Shown piece by piece: positions 1 to 10,887 of a stretch of 64,000 nt of DNA. The position numbers were made by a program, and so were the translations under genes. The number at the start of each line of letters is the position of its first letter. The stretch's first letter is position 1. This DNA is from Paenibacillus psychroresistens (GTDB lineage: Bacteria > Bacillota > Bacilli > Paenibacillales > NBRC-103111): positions 7,341,501 to 7,405,500 of the forward strand of contig NZ_CP034235.1 in NCBI RefSeq assembly GCF_009728935.1. Reading direction: 5' to 3'. Below the pieces are notes generated by a model. The model was not told the origin of the DNA and searched no databases. It saw only the letters and a list, made by a program, of their open reading frames with translations.

Positions 1-1931
<1,931 letters not shown>

Positions 1932-1944
1932 ATGTCTTCCAGAA

Positions 1945-1996
1945 GGAGCATCTTATGCCGAACATACGGTCGTAAGGTGCTCTTTCCTTTCTTTCG
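1945..1996 (+). terminator. Rho-independent terminator of the SLH gene
   Basis: Imperfect stem GAGCATCTTA / TAAGGTGCTC followed by a pyrimidine-rich TCTTTCCTTTCTTTC tail, 14 bases after the stop codon. Confidence 0.75.
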
Positions 1997-2124
1997 GTTT
2001 GTTACATCTTGTTATATTCAATCAAATCATGACATGATATAGTAAATTTGTGGAAAAATAGAGATTGAGAATTGAAGCACTATGCTTTAATAGTTTGAAA
2101 GAGGCTGGTATGGAATAGATTTAT

Positions 2125-2243
2125 ATGTTCAAACAACTTTGGTTCTATGCAGATCGAGAACGATGGAAAATTGTGGTTTACTTAATCGTCTTTGGAACAA
2201 ATACCAAGCTCAAGAAGATATAGAGGACTTAACATTAGTATAA
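2125..2243 (+). pseudogene. Possible remnant of an ABC exporter (termini only)
   Basis: An ATG at 2125 opens a frame starting MFKQLWFYADRERW, which resembles the N-terminal cytoplasmic helix of fused ABC exporters. Around 2190 the sequence passes into another frame reading LWNKYQAQEDIEDL before TAA at 2241, which looks like the C-terminal tail of such a protein. The picture fits a large internal deletion joining the two ends of one gene. The assignment rests on resemblance of short segments only, so it is weak. The rest of 1997-2282 shows no other gene. Confidence 0.3.
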
Positions 2244-2282
2244 ATTAGATGGCCAATATCTGATATGTTATTTTTTTACAAT

Positions 2283-2326
2283 AAGCAAAGAAGGATCTTG
2301 TAGCGAGATCCTTCCTTTGCTTTTTT
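2283..2326 (+). terminator. Strong rho-independent terminator
   Basis: Long stem AGCAAAGAAGGATCT / AGATCCTTCCTTTGCT (one bulge) with a TTTTTT tail. It follows the ABC remnant and probably once ended that gene. Confidence 0.85.
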
Positions 2327-2336
2327 AATTTATTCA

Positions 2337-2411
2337 GCTAACAAATAAACACTAAATCTAACAAAACACTCCTATAACTCAAGTCTTTAATAGATTATGA
2401 TTTATTTATAT
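2337..2411 (+). promoter_or_regulatory. Conserved 75-bp leader of solute-binding gene, copy A
   Basis: This segment matches 11626-11700 at about 71-72 of 75 positions. Both lie directly upstream of paralogous solute-binding lipoprotein genes whose proteins have diverged much more. It probably holds the promoter and possibly an operator; the AT-rich TTATGATTTATTTATAT end is the best promoter candidate. Confidence 0.55.
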
Positions 2412-2434
2412 AAAGCTTTAGCGGAGGGGATAAA

Positions 2435-3772
2435 ATGAGAATAAAAAGGATGCATTGGATTATAATTATTATCTTGCTAGTCATTACCACATCCGCATGC
2501 AATAAAACGAAAGAATTATCAGAGCCTATTGAAATTCATTTTCAGAGTACATCTACGAAAAGCATGAGTAGCGGAGGGCCTATGGGTGATCCAATTAATG
2601 ACGCTATTGCAAATTACCACAAACTAAATCCTCTTATCACGATTATTTTGGATTACTTACCAGAGTCTCTGATGAAGCAAATAGATGTAAATGGAGAACC
2701 CATGACTAGCATTATGTTCACCTTTGAAGATATGGTAAAACTGTTGGAAAGCAATGCTCCCCCCGATATCATTAGTATTTCACCAGGCGATCTCCCATTA
2801 GCAGAGAGTAAAGATCTCTTGTATAATTTATTGCAAATTTCTGGAGCAAAGAAAATGGATATTAATAAACAGATACTTGATTTGGCAACGATAAACGGTA
2901 AACTGCTTACACTACCTTATGCAGCCAACCCAAATGCCATATTTTTCAATAAAAATATATTTGACGAAGCACATATACCCTATCCGCAAGGTGATTGGAC
3001 TTGGGAAGAATTTAGGGATGTTTCGAAAAAGCTAGGAGCAACACCTATACCTATGTTAACTTAACATATTTCCAATCTCGATACACTTATGGGAAGCTTA
3101 GAAAAAAAATTATTATCACCTGATGGAAAAACTTCAGTCGGCTATTTGGATAGCCCGGAGGCGATACGTTTGCTGCAATGGTTAAATGCTTATTATCGCG
3201 ACAGTGGCTTAAAAACACCCAAGTCTCTAATTGATACCTATCAACAATTCGGAAACCATCAAGTAGGGATGGTTACGGGTCGCCCTAGTTTACAATGGAA
3301 TACGGAAGACAAAGACATTATAGGTCTAGCTCCATTACCTCACTTCGCGGACGGAAAACGTGCGAATCCGGTATCTTTTGATGGCTATGGCATTTCTCAA
3401 AAAAGTAAACACCCCCTTGAAGCATTGAAATTTATTGAATATCTTACTTTAACTAATAATGAAGATTCTATTAAATTAGCCGAATCTTATGTACCCACCA
3501 GCAAGCTAATGGCTGAAGCGACAGGTCAAAGCTCAGATCCAATCAAGAGCATCTTCGTGGAAGAACTTAACTATGCAACAAAATCAACAGAACGCCGCTT
3601 TTTCAATGCATGGATTGCCGATAAGGATATAAAAACTCACTTTGAAAAACTTCTTACTACGGAGGATAAAGATATCCCTGCGAAACTGCACGAACTTGCC
3701 TTGAAACTTGATCAATCCCTTAAAAATCAGGACAGTCTGAGCAATCAACAGACAAACAGTACATCGCCGTAA
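2435..3772 (+). pseudogene. ABC solute-binding lipoprotein gene interrupted by an in-frame stop
   Basis: Family 1 extracellular solute-binding protein, the sugar-type lipoprotein that delivers substrate to an ABC importer. The first part has a lipoprotein signal with lipobox TTSAC (Cys at 22) and a well placed GGAGGGG site. A TAA at 3062-3064 stops it after 209 codons; the reading continues in the same frame to 3772. The intact paralogue at 11724-13076 aligns throughout, and the stop falls where that protein has a Tyr codon, so one base change would explain it. Downstream residues (GSLEKKLLSPDGKTSVGYLD) remain well conserved, so the lesion is recent or a sequencing error. No permease genes are adjacent. 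Confidence 0.85.
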
Positions 3773-3777
3773 TAACA

Positions 3778-3820
3778 AAGGCCGGGGACACCAGTAAAAC
3801 GGTGTTTCCCGGCCTTTATT
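3778..3820 (+). terminator. Terminator hairpin of the dispersed GGCCGG family
   Basis: Stem AAGGCCGGGGACACC / GGTGTTTCCCGGCCTT with TTTATTT tail. Similar hairpins with the ACACC...GGTG pattern occur at 13112, 20231, 37072 and 41290. Confidence 0.85.
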
Positions 3821-3836
3821 TAGTCTTTATGTAAAC

Positions 3837-4190
3837 TCACATCCGACCCACTGCTACAAATACGGCTAACACAAAGAAAACGATGTTTACGCCAATTTCT
3901 CGATATTCTTTACGCTTAATATGGAATAAGGCTCCGAAAAGAACAATTGCGGCAAGCCCGATTGCGGCTATCAGCGTCAAAATAGGTGCGATATTCGTCG
4001 CTTGAGGTAAAATCAACCCAAGTGCCCCAAACAACTCCACTATCCCAATGAACAAAACCAATCCTCTCGAAACTTCTTTTACCCAAGGCCAGGACGCTTT
4101 TGCCTTTTCATACTGAAATGCCTTCATCCAACCTGAAAAAATAAATCCTAATCCTAAAATTCCTTGTACAATCCATAACACGATATTCAT
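3837..4190 (-). CDS. DoxX-like small membrane protein
   Basis: A 117-residue protein with four predicted membrane segments (about 4-20, 45-64, 70-92, 98-115). It carries the GLGFIFSGWMKAF stretch typical of DoxX/DoxD-like proteins. Family members are associated with quinone or thiol redox functions, but no catalytic role can be read here. It is divergently arranged with an HxlR regulator, a pairing that commonly means the regulator controls it. The start ATG at 4190 gives a normal N-terminus; a weak AAGATGAGGGG stretch lies upstream. Confidence 0.75.
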   Translation of the reverse strand: MNIVLWIVQGILGLGFIFSGWMKAFQYEKAKASWPWVKEVSRGLVLFIGIVELFGALGLILPQATNIAPILTLIAAIGLAAIVLFGALFHIKRKEYREIGVNIVFFVLAVFVAVGRM

Positions 4191-4275
4191 GATTCATTAG
4201 CCCCTCATCTTGTGTAGCTTCAACACCTAGGCATATAATATATTGCAGGGTAATTATTTGGAAGTAGGCACTTAA

Positions 4276-4310
4276 AATAAACATAGTATACAAAAACATA
4301 CCATAGGAAA
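4276..4310. promoter_or_regulatory. Putative HxlR operator between doxX-like and hxlR-like genes
   Basis: Two imperfect half-sites, ACATAGTATAC and ACATACCATAG, lie 16 bp apart in the 141-bp divergent region. HxlR/YodB-type regulators bind TACTAT-like sites in such positions. No footprint-like certainty is possible from sequence. Confidence 0.35.
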
Positions 4311-4331
4311 CTAAAGGATCGGAGGTATTTA

Positions 4332-4691
4332 ATGGCTACTTATTGTAAATTTGAAACGGCGTTAGAAATTTTTGTTGGGAAATGGAAGCCTGTTATCCTG
4401 CTTCGCCTTTTTTCAAATGGCACAATGCGATTTAGCGAGCTTCAAAGAGCTCTCCCGGGCATCACAAAAAAAATGCTCACTCAACAATTAAGAGAATTGG
4501 AGTATCACGATATCATCCATCGCGAAGTTTATCGCCAAGTCCCTCCTAAAGTCGAATATTCCATTACCGCATACGGTCAACGCATGGCCCCTTTATTGCA
4601 GACCATGAATGACTGGGGAATGGCTCATTTGGCACATTTGAACGAGCTATATGGGGAAGCGCAGTCGACGGAACCTGTAGAACGTAACTGA
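4332..4691 (+). CDS. HxlR-family winged-helix regulator
   Basis: A 119-residue DNA-binding protein with the HxlR signature: KWKPVILLRLFSNGTMRFSEL, then ITKKMLTQQLRELE (recognition helix) and RQVPPKVEYSITAYG (wing). HxlR/YodB/HypR proteins often sense electrophiles through a conserved N-terminal Cys, and this protein has Cys5 in MATYCKFE, which fits. The GGAGG site at 4321 sets the start. It is divergent from the DoxX-like gene and probably represses both. Confidence 0.88.
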   Translation: MATYCKFETALEIFVGKWKPVILLRLFSNGTMRFSELQRALPGITKKMLTQQLRELEYHDIIHREVYRQVPPKVEYSITAYGQRMAPLLQTMNDWGMAHLAHLNELYGEAQSTEPVERN

Positions 4692-4746
4692 TGAAAATCG
4701 TGGTGAAGGGCTACCACTTTAAATGTGATTTTATGAATAAAAGAAA

Positions 4747-4780
4747 AGACAACCCATTTATTGTTGGTTGTCCTTTTATT
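4747..4780 (+). terminator. Rho-independent terminator after hxlR-like gene
   Basis: Stem AAAGACAACC / GGTTGTCCTTT with a short T tail (TTTTATTTG), about 55 bases after the stop codon. Confidence 0.7.
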
Positions 4781-4797
4781 TGTATTCTTCTATTAAT

Positions 4798-4870
4798 CTA
4801 CTTATCCGAACTGTCGGAATCAAAACCAATAATTCCGTTAATCTCCATTCCATATTCCATATTACCAATT
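4798..4870 (-). pseudogene. C-terminal remnant of a retropepsin-like protease
   Basis: Directly downstream of the small gene 4871-5128 the minus strand reads EINGIIGFDSDSSDK then stop. This resembles NINGLLGLDILLNG near the C-terminus of the intact aspartyl protease at 33396-33776. That gene also follows a homologue of the 4871-5128 gene, so this is probably what is left of the partner protease after a deletion. The segment is short, so the call rests mainly on the matching context. Confidence 0.5.
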
Positions 4871-5128
4871 TCAACTTAACCCCCGAATACCCGCATATCT
4901 TTCACGAGCAACCAATGATGGGTGGGTAGTATGAAAAAAACAATATTCTCGGTGAGGTTCTTCACGATGCAAATCATTATACTTATTCATAGCAGCAATG
5001 GAATTATCAAATTGATCAATGACCACAACTTCCTCAATATATCGTTGTCCCTCACTAGAATGTGCCTTTATTGCTTCAAGTACCACCCATTCATTGGGGA
5101 ATCGTTCTTGTACTTCTTCCCAGCGCAT
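4871..5128 (-). CDS. Small acidic protein, partner-type of retropepsin module
   Basis: An 85-residue soluble protein of unknown function. It shares a pattern with the 80-residue product of 33153-33395: W-x-EV at the start, a PN-x-x-V stretch, then (I/E)EV-x-VI near the middle, and similar length. There the neighbour is an intact aspartyl protease; here only a remnant of it follows. The start is the ATG at 5128 with GGAGGTG seven bases upstream. The gene is still open, so it may work without the partner or be decaying. Confidence 0.6.
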   Translation of the reverse strand: MRWEEVQERFPNEWVVLEAIKAHSSEGQRYIEEVVVIDQFDNSIAAMNKYNDLHREEPHREYCFFHTTHPSLVARERYAGIRGLS

Positions 5129-5526
5129 CACGTCACCTCCAAAATGAATATTAATAGATTTTTATATCATAAATATTCTTGCTATTTTTTTGATTTATAC
5201 TCAAGACCGTACAATAAATCAAGTCATCTCTTTCTGCCTTTTATTCAATATTTATACTTCAATCTTCATTATTCATCTTCGTTTATTAATTCAATGCTTA
5301 CTATCCAAGTCTATGGGTTCCTCTTTTTAACATTGACGACTTGATGTGTATCAATCTTTATAGAAAGGGAAATTACACTTCTACTTTCTTCATTTTTCGA
5401 CATATTAAACGGACGCTTGGACGTCCAGAATTCTACTTAAGTTCTTTTACCTTACTTATGAAACGGTTCATTACGCTTGACCTTCAACTACCTCAATAAT
5501 GGTTAACTCCCTGTTGACTTCAAGGC
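5129..5526. other. Intergenic region without a recognisable gene
   Basis: AT-rich sequence. I see no coding remnant. Near its right end TTAACTCCCTGTTGACTT (5503-5520) has the same direct-repeat pattern found beside the sseA-tail repeats at 29-45 kb. Confidence 0.5.
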
Positions 5527-5572
5527 ATAAAAAATACATCGCAAAAGGCATTCCCTAATTTGCGACGTATTC
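5527..5572 (-). terminator. Terminator of the C39/BtrH-like gene
   Basis: On the minus strand the stem AATACGTCGCAAA / TTTGCGATGTATT is followed by TTTTTT. It belongs to the TACATCGC...GCGATGTA hairpin family also seen at 22106 and 32862. Confidence 0.8.
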
Positions 5573-5606
5573 AAAATTTACATACTGCTATTCTTCACCC
5601 TAAACC

Positions 5607-6773
5607 TCAACTGAGCAATTCCACGATCTGCCTCATCAATTGATAGCCTTCTTGTTCTAAACCTTTAGCTGCTTCCAAATGGGTAATCATTTGATCCAGT
5701 CGATCCTGTTCCTTCAAATGAGGCGGCTGCCATGATTCGAAAGGAAATAATGCTGCAACAGCTTTGAGATGCAAAGATACATCTTGAAATATACCCGCTG
5801 CTTGATTAAGTAATTTAGCAGGTTCTCCACCGAGACGCTCGGCTGCTTCCCTTAGGAATAACGGTGCATTCTGACGACATTCCGCCCAACACTCTGCATT
5901 ATAAGATAATCCCATTCCATCTGGTTCATCGCTCTTTATTGCTTGAATCCAATTATCATACGCTGCGGCTCCAGCTTTATATCCATCGTACACCCAACGA
6001 GATGGACTTTCTGCAAAACGTAGAGCGAACTGTAAGGCTTCACACACTGTATCTCGATCCTCAGTACGTTCACATGGCTCTACCCATAACATTTCCAAAA
6101 GCCCGATATGCCCTAATCCGAGATGCTCCCATGGCATAAAGCCTTTACCGCGAACTGTAAACATCATATTCTCTCCGATAATCTCCCGAATAGAGCCCGG
6201 AGTGCCGTGTATTCTTAGCTGTCCAATTAACCCGCGTCCGTGTGCTTTTGCAAACAACCGAAGCTTCTCTTCATCTTCTTTATCTTCAACTATACCCACC
6301 ACACGATTCAGAATCTCCTGAATCTCTGGATCAGAGATCTCTCCAACAACCTCAAGAGGATCCGTACCAAATCCCGAAAAATAATATCCTTCCTCATCAT
6401 ACCCTTTAACCACATAATACTCGGGGACGCCTAACTTGTAGCCAAAGCAAGGAAAACCTTGATCTATTGCACGTTTTGTATTCTCGAAAGCTCTGCTCTG
6501 CTTCAGCTTAAAATCAGCATCATGCACCATTCCACTTTCTCCGTACGTAGCAAATCCAAGATTATGTCCAACATTATAGTTCCCTTGGGCATTCCAAATT
6601 TGTGGGCCTCCAACAGAGCATACTTTATTAATATGCAAGGAAAAAGCAAATCCTGTAGCACCGATTATCCAGGCATCTGACTCTTGATTCCCTAGAAATC
6701 TCGCACAGCTAACCAACGAAAAAATCCGAGAATTCCAACCATCTTGTAAATTTAATTCATTTAAGATTTTCAT
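5607..6773 (-). CDS. BtrH/C39-like papain-fold protein, function unknown
   Basis: A 388-residue soluble protein. The N-terminal half (GWNSRIFSLVSCARFLGN, later CFGYKLGVPEYYVVKGYDE and GYYFSGF) resembles the BtrH N-terminal domain and cysteine-protease-like folds of the C39 group. BtrH is the acyltransferase that moves a protected side chain in butirosin synthesis. Relatives in non-producers are common and uncharacterised. The C-terminal half is helical with no domain I can name. A GGGGATGATAAA stretch precedes the ATG. It lies 62 bp behind a WYL regulator in the same direction, so the two probably form an operon. The assignment is by overall resemblance; no catalytic triad is confirmed. Confidence 0.55.
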   Translation of the reverse strand: MKILNELNLQDGWNSRIFSLVSCARFLGNQESDAWIIGATGFAFSLHINKVCSVGGPQIWNAQGNYNVGHNLGFATYGESGMVHDADFKLKQSRAFENTKRAIDQGFPCFGYKLGVPEYYVVKGYDEEGYYFSGFGTDPLEVVGEISDPEIQEILNRVVGIVEDKEDEEKLRLFAKAHGRGLIGQLRIHGTPGSIREIIGENMMFTVRGKGFMPWEHLGLGHIGLLEMLWVEPCERTEDRDTVCEALQFALRFAESPSRWVYDGYKAGAAAYDNWIQAIKSDEPDGMGLSYNAECWAECRQNAPLFLREAAERLGGEPAKLLNQAAGIFQDVSLHLKAVAALFPFESWQPPHLKEQDRLDQMITHLEAAKGLEQEGYQLMRQIVELLS

Positions 6774-6835
6774 TTTATCATCCCCTATTCCAACTTCTTT
6801 TTCTTAATCGTATCATAGGAGTCGGACATAGTATG

Positions 6836-7720
6836 TCATTGTAAAGGCAGACCCAATTTTCTTTTTAATTCATGTCGATATTTGTTTCGTAACCACCTCG
6901 GAGATTCTATGCTGCTAAGACAAGGACATACAAACAAAGCCGCTATTAGTTTATTGGGATCATCGTATTCAATCTGAAATTTTCCGCAAGACATTTGTTT
7001 AGCATTGTATCGAAACGTCCATGCATAATCCGCTACATCAAAATGTACTACAGCCACTTCCGGTTCATAAGTTAACTCAGGCATAATCTCCGCTTGACGC
7101 AATAGAGGTGTCAAATCATACTTCTCTTCTAATCTATAGACATTGCTTATTGTTGTGAAACTAAAAAATCGGATTTTCTGTATAGAATCATAGTAGCCAA
7201 CAACGTAATTTTCTCCACGAAAAGTATAGATCTTATATGGAGAGAATTTAACCGAGCTCTTCTCATCCAGAATGTGAAGCTCCACCTTAACTGAGGATAA
7301 TATCGCTTCTTGCATGGTATCAAAAATATGCATTTGCCGCGGTTCTAGAGGAAACAGTGGTATCGCTTGATCAGCAAATTCGGTGGGACTTTCATCAATC
7401 AGACGTCGAAAAAGGCGTGCCAAATGGGTAGCATGCTCCCCTTCCATCTGCGCATAGCGATTCGCTAAATACGTTAAACCATGCCTTTGTTGTTCAGTCA
7501 TCACTACATGACCCAGCATAAAAGTACCCTCTGTATATAGATAGCCTTTATGACTATGACTATATTCAATTGGCGCACACATCGAATCCTTTAAATATTC
7601 CACATCCCTAGCAGCTTGACGTACAGAAATCGAGAACCGTTCTGCAATTGCGGCACAGCTTGGATAATGATGCTGACGAATCTCGTTATCGATCCAAACA
7701 ATTCGATGCATACTACTCAT
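6836..7720 (-). CDS. WYL-domain transcriptional regulator
   Basis: A 294-residue DNA-binding regulator. The N-terminal DeoR-type helix-turn-helix (HHYPSCAAIAERFSISVRQA then RDVEYLKD) is followed by a WYL domain whose ligand-binding part includes VKFSPYKIYTFRGENYVVGYY, with the usual W/Y-L motif altered to KIY. The start at 7720 is preferred over 7747 because AGGAGC sits seven bases before it. WYL regulators sense nucleic-acid or cyclic-nucleotide type ligands in some systems, including defence islands, but nothing here identifies the ligand. It probably controls its own operon with the BtrH-like gene. Confidence 0.85.
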   Translation of the reverse strand: MSSMHRIVWIDNEIRQHHYPSCAAIAERFSISVRQAARDVEYLKDSMCAPIEYSHSHKGYLYTEGTFMLGHVVMTEQQRHGLTYLANRYAQMEGEHATHLARLFRRLIDESPTEFADQAIPLFPLEPRQMHIFDTMQEAILSSVKVELHILDEKSSVKFSPYKIYTFRGENYVVGYYDSIQKIRFFSFTTISNVYRLEEKYDLTPLLRQAEIMPELTYEPEVAVVHFDVADYAWTFRYNAKQMSCGKFQIEYDDPNKLIAALFVCPCLSSIESPRWLRNKYRHELKRKLGLPLQ

Positions 7721-7864
7721 AATGATTGCTCCTATCCATTTATTCACTCTGTATGATTGAGAAACCCTATATATTTTATTCCGTTTATATATCGTGCATA
7801 GTGTTATTCGTTGTTAAACCAGAATATTCCTTTTTTATTCATAATATAGCTTAAACGGCGCATT

Positions 7865-7903
7865 AAAAATGCTTCCACAGCTAGAAATAGCTGTGGAAGC
7901 TTT
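7865..7903 (-). terminator. Terminator of the CPBP protease gene
   Basis: Perfect 13-bp stem GCTTCCACAGCTA / TAGCTGTGGAAGC with a CATTTTTAATG tail on the minus strand. Confidence 0.85.
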
Positions 7904-7945
7904 AACTAAATCTTATGCCAGCAATGATTTTTCTTTAGCAGTCGT

Positions 7946-8800
7946 TCAGGAAATATGATTGAGCCCCTTTGTAGAAAACCCTGAATGACTTTGCCGAGGT
8001 ATCATTATTTTCCTTTTCTTATATATCCATAGACCGGCAAGCCCTGTTAATGCAATTGCCATAACTCCTTCCGGACTGGGCATAGCCATGTATCTTGTTT
8101 CTTCATTTACATGAATGAATTTTTTCAAAATCAGCGTATCGATGAAAGCATTTCCCATTGTATGCATGACAACGGCCGGCCATACGCTTCTAGTCATCAA
8201 TAGAATCTCTCCATATAAAACCGCCAAGACGATCACACCCAACATCATTCGGGGGATATAGGTGCTCATGCTTTCCGTGGTATCTATGAAGAGAAATAAA
8301 TAAGGAAAATGCCACGCGCTCCAAATCACTCCAACGGCTATATGAACGAGAAGGCGGTTGTAGCCAAGTTTGAATAGCTTCGGAGCCATATAGCCCCTCC
8401 ATGCAAATTCTTCGAATATGTTTTTGATGAAGCTCGGTGCAAGAACCATACCGAATGCCGCTAAATATGGAGAAGATGACTGGGAAATATACGTCCATCC
8501 TAGGCCAGAGCTGATTCCCACAATCACGAATGCCATCAAAGGAAAGAAAAAAACACTAAAAACATAGAGAAGAATGTTTCCCTTCATTCGAAAGTGGATC
8601 CCGAAATCTTTCCACCCGTCTCCCATCCAACTGCGTATTATCACAATGGACAAGAAGGGTGAAACTAACCAAATCAGCTGTCCAACGCTGCCGTTCTCAT
8701 CCGTTCCAACTTGTAAATCTATTAGCCGTCCGATCCAACCACAGCTTAACGCAACGAGCGAAAATATAATCACATTCCTCAACGTCTTGTTAAATTTCAA
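7946..8800 (-). CDS. CPBP-family intramembrane metalloprotease
   Basis: A 284-residue integral membrane protein of the CPBP (Abi/CAAX protease and bacteriocin-processing) family. The motifs are EEFAWRGY (Glu130, Glu131, Arg135), then WHFPYL (His164), then MHTMGN (His213), which form the intramembrane active site. At least six hydrophobic segments are visible. Members process prenylated peptides, act in bacteriocin self-immunity or cleave membrane regulators; the substrate here is unknown. The start is TTG at 8800 with GAGGAG eight bases upstream. It stands alone between its terminator and the anti-sigma operon. Confidence 0.88.
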   Translation of the reverse strand: MKFNKTLRNVIIFSLVALSCGWIGRLIDLQVGTDENGSVGQLIWLVSPFLSIVIIRSWMGDGWKDFGIHFRMKGNILLYVFSVFFFPLMAFVIVGISSGLGWTYISQSSSPYLAAFGMVLAPSFIKNIFEEFAWRGYMAPKLFKLGYNRLLVHIAVGVIWSAWHFPYLFLFIDTTESMSTYIPRMMLGVIVLAVLYGEILLMTRSVWPAVVMHTMGNAFIDTLILKKFIHVNEETRYMAMPSPEGVMAIALTGLAGLWIYKKRKIMIPRQSHSGFSTKGLNHIS

Positions 8801-8895
8801 GGTTTCATCTCCTCTTTTCTATAAGACATGTCTACTAGATCTATTTATAAATTATGCATAATATATTTACTTTCAATTTAACAATGAAAATAAAA

Positions 8896-10185
8896 TTATG
8901 CGTTACCCGCCTTAAAATTCTCCTCCGAAAGTTCAAATTGCCAAGGCCCCCTAATAATTACTCCTGGTCTAATCAGCTTTAAATTCACTTGCTTGCTGCC
9001 TGGTTCGACTTCGAATTCCATATATTCAATGGCACCGGTTCTCTCATTTAATTTCGCGCTGCTGCTTAACCCTTCAATGTTGATATTAAATAGGGATGCA
9101 GCGGCTTGCTCATTATAATGAAAATCCATATACACTCTAAGTCCTTTTTCTTTTACTTTTTCGGTCTTTGTGATCGTTACGGGGAATCCTGCTATTTCGA
9201 ATGTTTGATTGATATGCTCTTTTGCTTCAGTCGAGATCCGGATAGAAACCTCGCTTTTGTAGGTTACACTTATTTCGGGCAATGTTAAGGAATAGCGGTT
9301 CCGCGCGTTTTCCGACAATTTGAAATAAAACTCACTTGCAGGACTGCTAACTCCACGAATATTTTCTATTACCAGCTTTTTACCTGTGTCATCTAATACG
9401 TTTAATTTATGACTCTCATCGTGCATATACACGCCATATATCCCGTAATCACTAATGTAAAAATCCTCGGTATGACGAGCAACTAATGAGACTCTCGCCT
9501 TATCTCCAACCCTGTCAGGAATAGCGGTAATGGATACGCCGTTTACCGTAGCTGTCTCACCCATCTCAGGGTAGCTTGAATATGTTTCAGCTCTCGTGAG
9601 AGTTACAGGCACTTCGATTTTAGGCTCCAAATTAATGACCAGCTTTATGCTGCCGCTAGTATCCAGCTTTCCTTTATACCAGAATCCCGACGTCCAATCA
9701 TTCGAACTCCATGAGGCGATGGTACTTCCTAATCTATATTCGTTTCCTTGTGCGTTTACTAGCGTAACATACTCGAACCTCGGTGTATTATTTCCCGCCA
9801 TTGTGATATAAGTCATCTCTTCATCTGATAAGATACCGGTAATGATAATAGACCCTTCCCCTACGCTCAAAGAAATTGGTTGCTTCAAAACATACCGTTC
9901 GGACGATGAACCTTCTTCTTTGACGATGCCTATACCTGGGACGAATTGCAGTGCTTTTTGTATCGCGGCCCACACATAATTTTGGTTCATGAGAGCTGCT
10001 GACAGCAATAATAAAACAAGTGCAGCAACAATAGCACCTAATTTTCGCTTAATCCAAATGCTTTTTCGATGATTGACTTCTTTTTTCTCCATAATAGCTT
10101 GTTCAATACCCAACTGGCTTCTTTGACGTAAACTAGAAGGAATAGGAATTGCTTGGAGTTGCTGTTTAAGATTATTTGGACTCAT
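8896..10185 (-). CDS. DUF4179-type membrane anti-sigma factor
   Basis: A 429-residue single-pass membrane protein: about 50 cytoplasmic residues, one membrane helix (about 49-68, GAIVAALVLLLLSAALM), then a large extracellular beta-rich domain of the DUF4179/DUF5643 kind. Proteins of this layout sit behind ECF sigma genes in Paenibacillus and Bacillus and act as their anti-sigma factors. The ATG overlaps the last 14 bases of the upstream ECF sigma gene, indicating translational coupling. The inducing signal is not evident. Confidence 0.85.
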   Translation of the reverse strand: MSPNNLKQQLQAIPIPSSLRQRSQLGIEQAIMEKKEVNHRKSIWIKRKLGAIVAALVLLLLSAALMNQNYVWAAIQKALQFVPGIGIVKEEGSSSERYVLKQPISLSVGEGSIIITGILSDEEMTYITMAGNNTPRFEYVTLVNAQGNEYRLGSTIASWSSNDWTSGFWYKGKLDTSGSIKLVINLEPKIEVPVTLTRAETYSSYPEMGETATVNGVSITAIPDRVGDKARVSLVARHTEDFYISDYGIYGVYMHDESHKLNVLDDTGKKLVIENIRGVSSPASEFYFKLSENARNRYSLTLPEISVTYKSEVSIRISTEAKEHINQTFEIAGFPVTITKTEKVKEKGLRVYMDFHYNEQAAASLFNINIEGLSSSAKLNERTGAIEYMEFEVEPGSKQVNLKLIRPGVIIRGPWQFELSEENFKAGNA

Positions 10186-10705
10186 AAACGCCCTCCTCCT
10201 CTACCCGCTTCCGCAGTATCCTTAATGCTCGATACAACAAAGTCTTTCCTGTTCCGAGTGGAATGCTCATGATCTCTGTTACTTCACGAATCGTAAAATC
10301 ATAGTAAAATCTCAAAATGATCACTTGCTTTTCCTCAATATCCAGCAATTCAATTAAATCCTGTAATGATAATGCCAGTGGAATATCAAATTCGTCGATC
10401 GCTGTTATTGAATCGTAGTATTCGGGATTCCATTGAACCTCTTTTTTGCGTTTACGAAGCAGGTCAAAGGAACAGCTGATGGCTATTTTGATGAGCCAGG
10501 TTTTAAAGTACTGTGGCTCCTTAAGCTTAGCGATGAATTTATATGACCGGTATGCTGTTTCTTGGACTACCTCAAGCGCATCTTCCTGGTTGCCTAAATA
10601 AACATAAGCCGTACGGTATATATCTTCCTCATACAGCTGAAATAGTTCTAAGTACGAGATTCCATCGCCTTGTTGTGCTCTTTTCACCAATTCAATAATC
10701 TTCAT
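10172..10705 (-). CDS. ECF-type RNA polymerase sigma factor
   Basis: A 177-residue sigma-70 family protein. Region 2 (YRTAYVYLGNQEDALEVVQE, then YFKTWLIKIA) and region 4 (IEEKQVIILRFYYDFTIREV, then IPLGTGKTLLYRALRILRK) are both present. The region 4 motif has GTGKTLL where GTVKSRL is usual, within the range of ECF variants. It forms an operon with the DUF4179 anti-sigma factor by a 14-base overlap. ATG at 10705 is taken as start; a GTG lies one codon earlier. Confidence 0.92.
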   Translation of the reverse strand: MKIIELVKRAQQGDGISYLELFQLYEEDIYRTAYVYLGNQEDALEVVQETAYRSYKFIAKLKEPQYFKTWLIKIAISCSFDLLRKRKKEVQWNPEYYDSITAIDEFDIPLALSLQDLIELLDIEEKQVIILRFYYDFTIREVTEIMSIPLGTGKTLLYRALRILRKRVEEEGVYESK

Positions 10706-10887
10706 CACCTACTTAGCTTTTACTCTTATACCGATTAGACGCAATTAACTGGATGTTTAGCTTTAATATCTATAATAAACTTTTTAACACGATAAAGATT
10801 GACGTTATGATCCTATTAACATTATTAAATAAAACAAGGACCGTGGCCACCTGTAAAAAGGTTACCCCGATCCTATTTGTGTTCAGT

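Noticed and set aside
4691..4879. 62-codon frame after the HxlR gene
   Set aside because: Runs through the terminator and antisense to the protease relic; no coding signs.
4922..5344. 140-codon plus-strand frame
   Set aside because: Mostly antisense to the small gene 4871-5128 and then AT-rich intergenic DNA; no ribosome site.
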